Shown: one piece after another, positions 60,070 through 64,000 of the stretch
Position numbering within the stretch: the first letter of the stretch is position 1
How the letters are laid out: each line of letters starts with the position of its first letter
From: Ischnura elegans
Taxonomy: Eukaryota; Arthropoda; Insecta; Odonata; Coenagrionidae
Assembly (NCBI RefSeq): GCF_921293095.1
Contig: NC_060253.1
Span: forward strand, 79,955,992-80,019,991
Length of the DNA: 64,000 bases
Reading direction: 5' to 3'
Notes under the pieces: model-generated
The model's input: the letters and a program-made list of their open reading frames with translations, nothing else
The model's database searches: none
Told to the model about the DNA's origin: nothing
Position numbers and translations under genes: made by a program

Positions 60070-62770
60070 CCTTAGCGACATTTTCGTACCCTTGCGTGCG
60101 TGCTCCACAAAATAACACGACTTTCCGGAGACCGATTTGGGTAGAATTCTTCAGATCTTTGCGTTCGGATGAAATCCGAAGAGAATTCAGATAGAAATTT
60201 TAGCCCCGCTCGCCATCCACTGCATGCGATGCATACGCTTAGCACTCTCGCTCTCTAAGCTTTTCATTGAATTTTAGTCCTGGAATTTTAAGGAATAGAA
60301 ACCTTTGGATTCCGGGATTGAATCTTGGTGATGACGTAATAATCTTGGTTAGTTTGTTTGTTAGTGGTTGGTTTGTGTGAGTTAGGGTAGATATATACCC
60401 GAACTACTTCAAAGGTGTTTTTATTTCGAGCAATTATCTACAAGTTCCTTTTTCCTAAATTTTCTGCTTAAGATTCCCAAGTTATTTGATTATAGACTGA
60501 CTAGATATATAGTTAAACTAGATATATATAGTTATCTTAGACTGTCTTAGGCCATAGACCTCCCATCCCTTTTCCCACGCTCCCATCCCTTTTCATTTTC
60601 ACCTGTAAAATGGTACCTATCATTGAAACATTAAATTAGCGCAATGTGAACAATGTGATATTCTATACTTGCCTACAACGTTCGTCTTCCTTCAACTTTG
60701 ATTTGCATTAACGTTGCGGCATTTAGGTGATTTATCTTGGATCCAGAGTTCATCAGACCATAATACCCAAGTCATAATACGAATAGATTTTAGTGCTTTA
60801 ATTAAGCATCATACTGTACAGTGTGTGTAATAGAAAAATTCACCTTTTTTCCTATAGAATTATACCAAATAGACACATCTTTTTATCAAATTAGCAGAAG
60901 GGCCACTTTTGGTACATCCTCGGTATTGATTATATTGGAGATTCACGCCACTGAATTAACCTGCCTTTTAGAAAATTTTTATTAACCACTTTGAGTTTCA
61001 AAATCAAAATAGGCTCATTGGCTACACGTTTGTTGCATTAGTATGTGGTTAAATATATGCTGAGCTTTTCTTGGAGTGGATGAGGAGTTTTTTCGATATT
61101 TAATTGATGGAATTATCATTTAGAAACATGCTAATGGTCAATAAGTTTTTGGTGCTTTGCGGTAAAATGAATTCTCCTATCAATTATCATCGGCATTTCA
61201 CCTCGTCGCAAGCCGATGCTGTGTACCTATAGTTAAGCTAACGCACTCTAAAATCCAGCTCCGTACTACTCATTCCTGCGTACCTGAACACTCATTCACG
61301 GTTGTACTTCTCAGCATCCCCTTCCCATTGCCATTTTCACGTGGTCACGGGAACTCGGTTCTGCTCTCACTTGATTTCCGATTCGATCTCCATTTGCCTT
61401 CTCTCTCATTTACCTATACCTCACTCCCTCACCCCATCCAACCATGTGCTTTCATAGTGTACTGCACTTTGCCCAAAGACTTTCCATTTGGTAGCAGGTA
61501 TTGTGCGGGCGTGAAATATCCAAGCCTTCCTTCAACGCAAAAGCATATTTTTCCTTGCTATCTCCACAAACGCGTTCTTTCTGTCATTCTCATTTCTTAA
61601 TACCCTGTTATCCGTAGGAGGTTTGTTTACAATTCCATTTGCACACTCATGGCAATTTGTCGGAACCTGATTTGTGGAGTTCCATAATCTGCCTTTCGAA
61701 TGGGTCTAGTAGAAAGTGGACTTCACGGAGAGTAGCTGAAAATGCCTTTTTACTGGTAAATGACTTTATTCGTTAAAAATATGTGCGCAGCTACAATAGC
61801 AACCGCGACAGCGTCGTATTAATTTATATTATTGGGAATCTACATTTTTGTATGGATTTTACTAAAATTATTGGATGGCAGTCTTAAAAAAGTACGTGAT
61901 GATTATGTTCATTTAATCTGCTCTTCTATCTTCAAAAATTAATGCATAATTAAGCAAAATATCCATCATTATTTATTTTTGTTGTTAACTTAAATTAGAT
62001 AAAATAGCTTCTGTTACTTTTTTCGATTCCTTTTCGTCAAATGCCAAGAGTTTTGGGCGAAAGGATATTTAAAATCTTGAGTTTTATATACCATTTAAAA
62101 TTATTCACGAAATCCTGTAAAAGTGTTCTTACTGTTATAATTCATTAGAGCAACACACGATGTGGATTCAAGCGATCTTGATTCAAGTCTAAATTCACAA
62201 GAAAGTTTATTTCGTGGAATTTTCACACTTACAGTTCTCTTGTTAATGACTCTGTAGGGTTTTATCTCTTACTGGGTAGCCTTAGGCATAATAAAAAATT
62301 CATTGTGCATAATTTTTCCGGAACCTCTGATCTCAATCTTTCTGTTTACTAGAGATATAAATTTGTAGCTTCATATAAAATGTATTATTCACCTTGGGTT
62401 TTATTTAATTTTAGTGCGCGGTACCATAAAATTTACAAACTATTCAACCAAATTGTTTACGTAAATTATGTTTGACTTTATTCTATTCATAAAAAATATA
62501 AACAATAGACCTGTGATTTATTTATGTTCTTAGAAAAAAACGGAAATATTTTCCCTCCTGAGCGAGGCAAAAAAGCCGATTTAATTACCTTCAAGGGAAA
62601 GCATCTATTTATGTTTAGTGTAGGCAGTGTTTTTGTTTTCTTGTTTGCGTAAATAGTTTGCTTTAAAGATAACACATCGGCGTGTTTCACCGACATGGCT
62701 TAGCGCATATCCGTGGCAGTGCGCTGAAAATTTGCTATCGGTAACAGCGTCATGAGAAGTTCGTATATCT
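60070..62770. other. Non-coding stretch
   Basis: AT-rich. CTCCCATCCCTTTTC is duplicated at about 60567-60602, and ACTAGATATAT recurs near 60500-60530. It also holds 59-bp repeat copy 1. Confidence 0.5.
61465..61523 (+). repeat. 59-bp repeat, copy 1
   Basis: It begins CACTTTGCCCAAAGACTTTC and is followed by GGTAGCAGGTATTGTGCGGG and TGAAATATCCA. It matches 62973-63031 with no length change and only scattered substitutions. Confidence 0.8.
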
Positions 62771-62773
62771 GAT

Positions 62774-62826
62774 CGCCGTGGCGAAGTGAGTTGTCCTCTT
62801 TCAAGTCGCGGCTCGAATGCTCAATT
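62774..62826 (+). mobile_element. Possible tRNA-SINE head remnant
   Basis: GCCGTGGCGAAGTGAGTTG looks like a box A region and is followed about 30 bases later by GCGGCTCGAATGC, a degenerate box B. The sequence is GC-richer than its flanks. No tail is recognisable and there is no second copy in the window. Confidence 0.3.
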
Positions 62827-62972
62827 TTGTTTCACTGCCGTGAAAGATAGAATCGAATACACTTTCTTATCCGTCTGCTTACATTTTCGCGAGCTTGTCC
62901 CCACTAATCAGGTTTGGCGTTTCAGCGAGAATTTTAGTGCTTCGTGGTCGTGAGTGTGTTATTTGTTGACAC

Positions 62973-63031
62973 ACTTTGCCCAAAGACTTTCCATTGGCTG
63001 GCAGCCATTGTGCGGTCATGAGATATCCAGC
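62973..63031 (+). repeat. 59-bp repeat, copy 2
   Basis: It begins CACTTTGCCCAAAGACTTTC and is followed by GGCTGGCAGCCATTGTGCGG and TGAGATATCCA. Same orientation as copy 1, 1.5 kb away; flanks are not similar. Confidence 0.8.
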
Positions 63032-63234
63032 GTGAAAGAATTCTATTCATGCTTGGGAACTAATTTGCGAAACCTATTTCGAATGAGGTGCTATCTCTCT
63101 ACTTGGTAAACTTACGGCAAAAAGACGTTTTTTAAGGTTCGTAAGGTAAACGTACGGTAAAAAAAAATCGTAGGAATACCGATTTCTTTACTTACTGCAG
63201 GCATTTAATATGATCTCTCAATAATTAGTTCTTT

Positions 63235-63530
63235 GTAATTCCACATAAATATGTAATAAACTACCTAGGTTTCGATATTGCACGTCATCATCTGGTTCAA
63301 ATTCATGGAAGAAGGAGAATAAATAGTCAAAAAGAGAATTATTTAAAAAAATTTAAAAAATACAACGGTCGGAATCCCACTTCTTAACCATCTGCTTAGA
63401 CCGTTGTGTTTTTGAAAAAAAAATTATTTTGTGTATGACAGTTTATTCTCTGCCTTCTATGCAATTGCACCACACGAAGACATGGCATGTCTAAGCCTAG
63501 GACGTACATTTTATGTTTATGCGGAATTAC
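63235..63530. mobile_element. Foldback element, copy 2
   Basis: The ends GTAATTCCACATAAAT and TTTATGCGGAATTAC are inverted, and the pairing can be extended a few bases outward. The inner arms carry CTACCTAGGTTTCGATATTG on the left and CTAAGCCTAGGACGTAC on the right. On the minus strand the left arm reads PDDDVQYRNLGSLLHIYVEL in one frame, closely parallel to the RNVG peptide of the 27.8-kb palindrome. A nested inverted pair ACAACGGTC/GACCGTTGT lies in the spacer. Same family as 4211-4385 but with a longer, AT-rich spacer. Confidence 0.6.
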
Positions 63531-63586
63531 AAGGTATTCTTTACTTTTCATTACGATCTATCAAGTATACAGCAAGAAGTTACGAC

Positions 63587-63680
63587 CTATGGGGGCTATA
63601 GAAGCCCCCCCCCCCTCCCATTGGGTCGAACCACACACATAAAATGGAAATTTTCGGGGGTTGGCACTTTGTTGAAAAGT
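63587..63680. repeat. Possible truncated relative of the adjacent MITE
   Basis: CTATAGAAGCC followed by a C-run, a CCATTGGG-like stretch and AAAATGGAAATTTTCG parallels the order ATAGAAGGGC, C-run, TTGGG, GAATGGTAATTTTG in the 63784-63940 MITE. Termini are missing. Confidence 0.35.
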
Positions 63681-63783
63681 ATTCAGCTATATTTTCTGAT
63701 ATATTGACCTACTTTAAGGAATTGAAATACTAATTAGCTCTAAACTTAGGGCCTATTTTACGCATTTTTGGTATGTTACAATC

Positions 63784-63940
63784 CAGTGGCAGATCCATAG
63801 AAGGGCTAAGTGGAGCTATTACCCCCCCTTGGGTATTCAATTTACACTAGATAGAATGGTAATTTTGTTTGGACACCCACTATTGCTGGTAGGTAACCCT
63901 CAACTTACACCCCCTCGTCCTTATACTGGATCCGCCACTG
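63784..63940. mobile_element. Short MITE with CAGTGGCNGATCCA termini
   Basis: CAGTGGCAGATCCATA at the left and TACTGGATCCGCCACTG at the right are inverted terminal repeats of about 16 bases. The element is 157 bp and non-coding, with a poly-C run in the interior. The 8-base flanks (TTACAATC / ACAGCAAG) do not match, so no clean target duplication survives. Sequence at about 63590-63680, with a C-run and AAAATGGAAATTTT, resembles its interior and may be a second truncated copy. Confidence 0.7.
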
Positions 63941-64000
63941 ACAGCAAGTACCTATGCATAATATCTCCCGTTAAGTTCATGTATCTAAAATTGTCATTTC

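Noticed and set aside
1..64000. CRISPR arrays, operons, phage or bacterial gene clusters
   Set aside because: No regularly spaced short repeats with unique spacers. Coding density and repeat content are those of a eukaryotic nuclear genome.

Overview
This window looks like nuclear DNA of an arthropod, most likely an insect with a large, repeat-rich genome. It is AT-rich and has no bacterial-style packed genes, operons or ribosome binding sites. It carries a jockey-like non-LTR retrotransposon 3' end, several tRNA-derived SINEs, MITEs with inverted repeats typical of arthropod genomes, foldback insertions and decayed satellite arrays. No species can be named from the sequence alone.

Coding content is very sparse. 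The best candidate is a short exon at 19353-19463 (+). It has a good 3' splice site, an ATG two bases inside, 36 open codons and a strong GTGAGTG donor. A second, weaker candidate is a GC-rich 56-codon frame at 10285-10455 (+). Neither protein is recognised. The rest reads as intron or intergenic DNA. All the long open frames (up to 351 codons) lie in pyrimidine- or purine-biased low-complexity DNA, where stop codons are rare, and I do not accept them as genes.

Layout: 1-5.3 kb holds CT-rich blocks, a duplicated unit (909-1055 / 1815-1955), a foldback element (4211-4385) and a tRNA-SINE (4436-4627). 6-10.5 kb holds a GA-rich block, three copies of a ~187-bp tandem unit (7575-8217) and the short coding-like frame. 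11.6-13.8 kb is satellite-rich: a ~149-bp array interrupted by a MITE, then a CT block, then a ~105-bp five-copy array. 15.6-23 kb holds a CT/GA polarity switch, TTAA-ended direct repeats, the 19.4-kb exon, a SINE at 21.1 kb and a two-copy 144-bp repeat. 27.3-29.3 kb is a tandem triplication of a ~500-bp unit; its first copy contains a 249-bp palindromic insertion with a perfect 15-bp target duplication. 30-31.6 kb holds a GAAACGCGTC-type repeat and the retrotransposon 3' end. 33.7-54.7 kb has repeated blocks where one strand switches between pyrimidine-rich and purine-rich, three of them carrying YY1/Pho-like, E2F-like or GC-box-like motifs. 41 kb holds the second SINE copy. 58-64 kb holds two further duplicated segments, a second foldback copy and a MITE.

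There is no operon-like gene cooperation to describe. The most interesting material is (a) the foldback insertions that share a CGAAAC core, possibly termini of Penelope-like elements or hammerhead-type motifs; (b) promoter-like motif clusters at strand-polarity switches; and (c) the unassigned exon at 19.4 kb. All motif calls were made by eye, without database searches.
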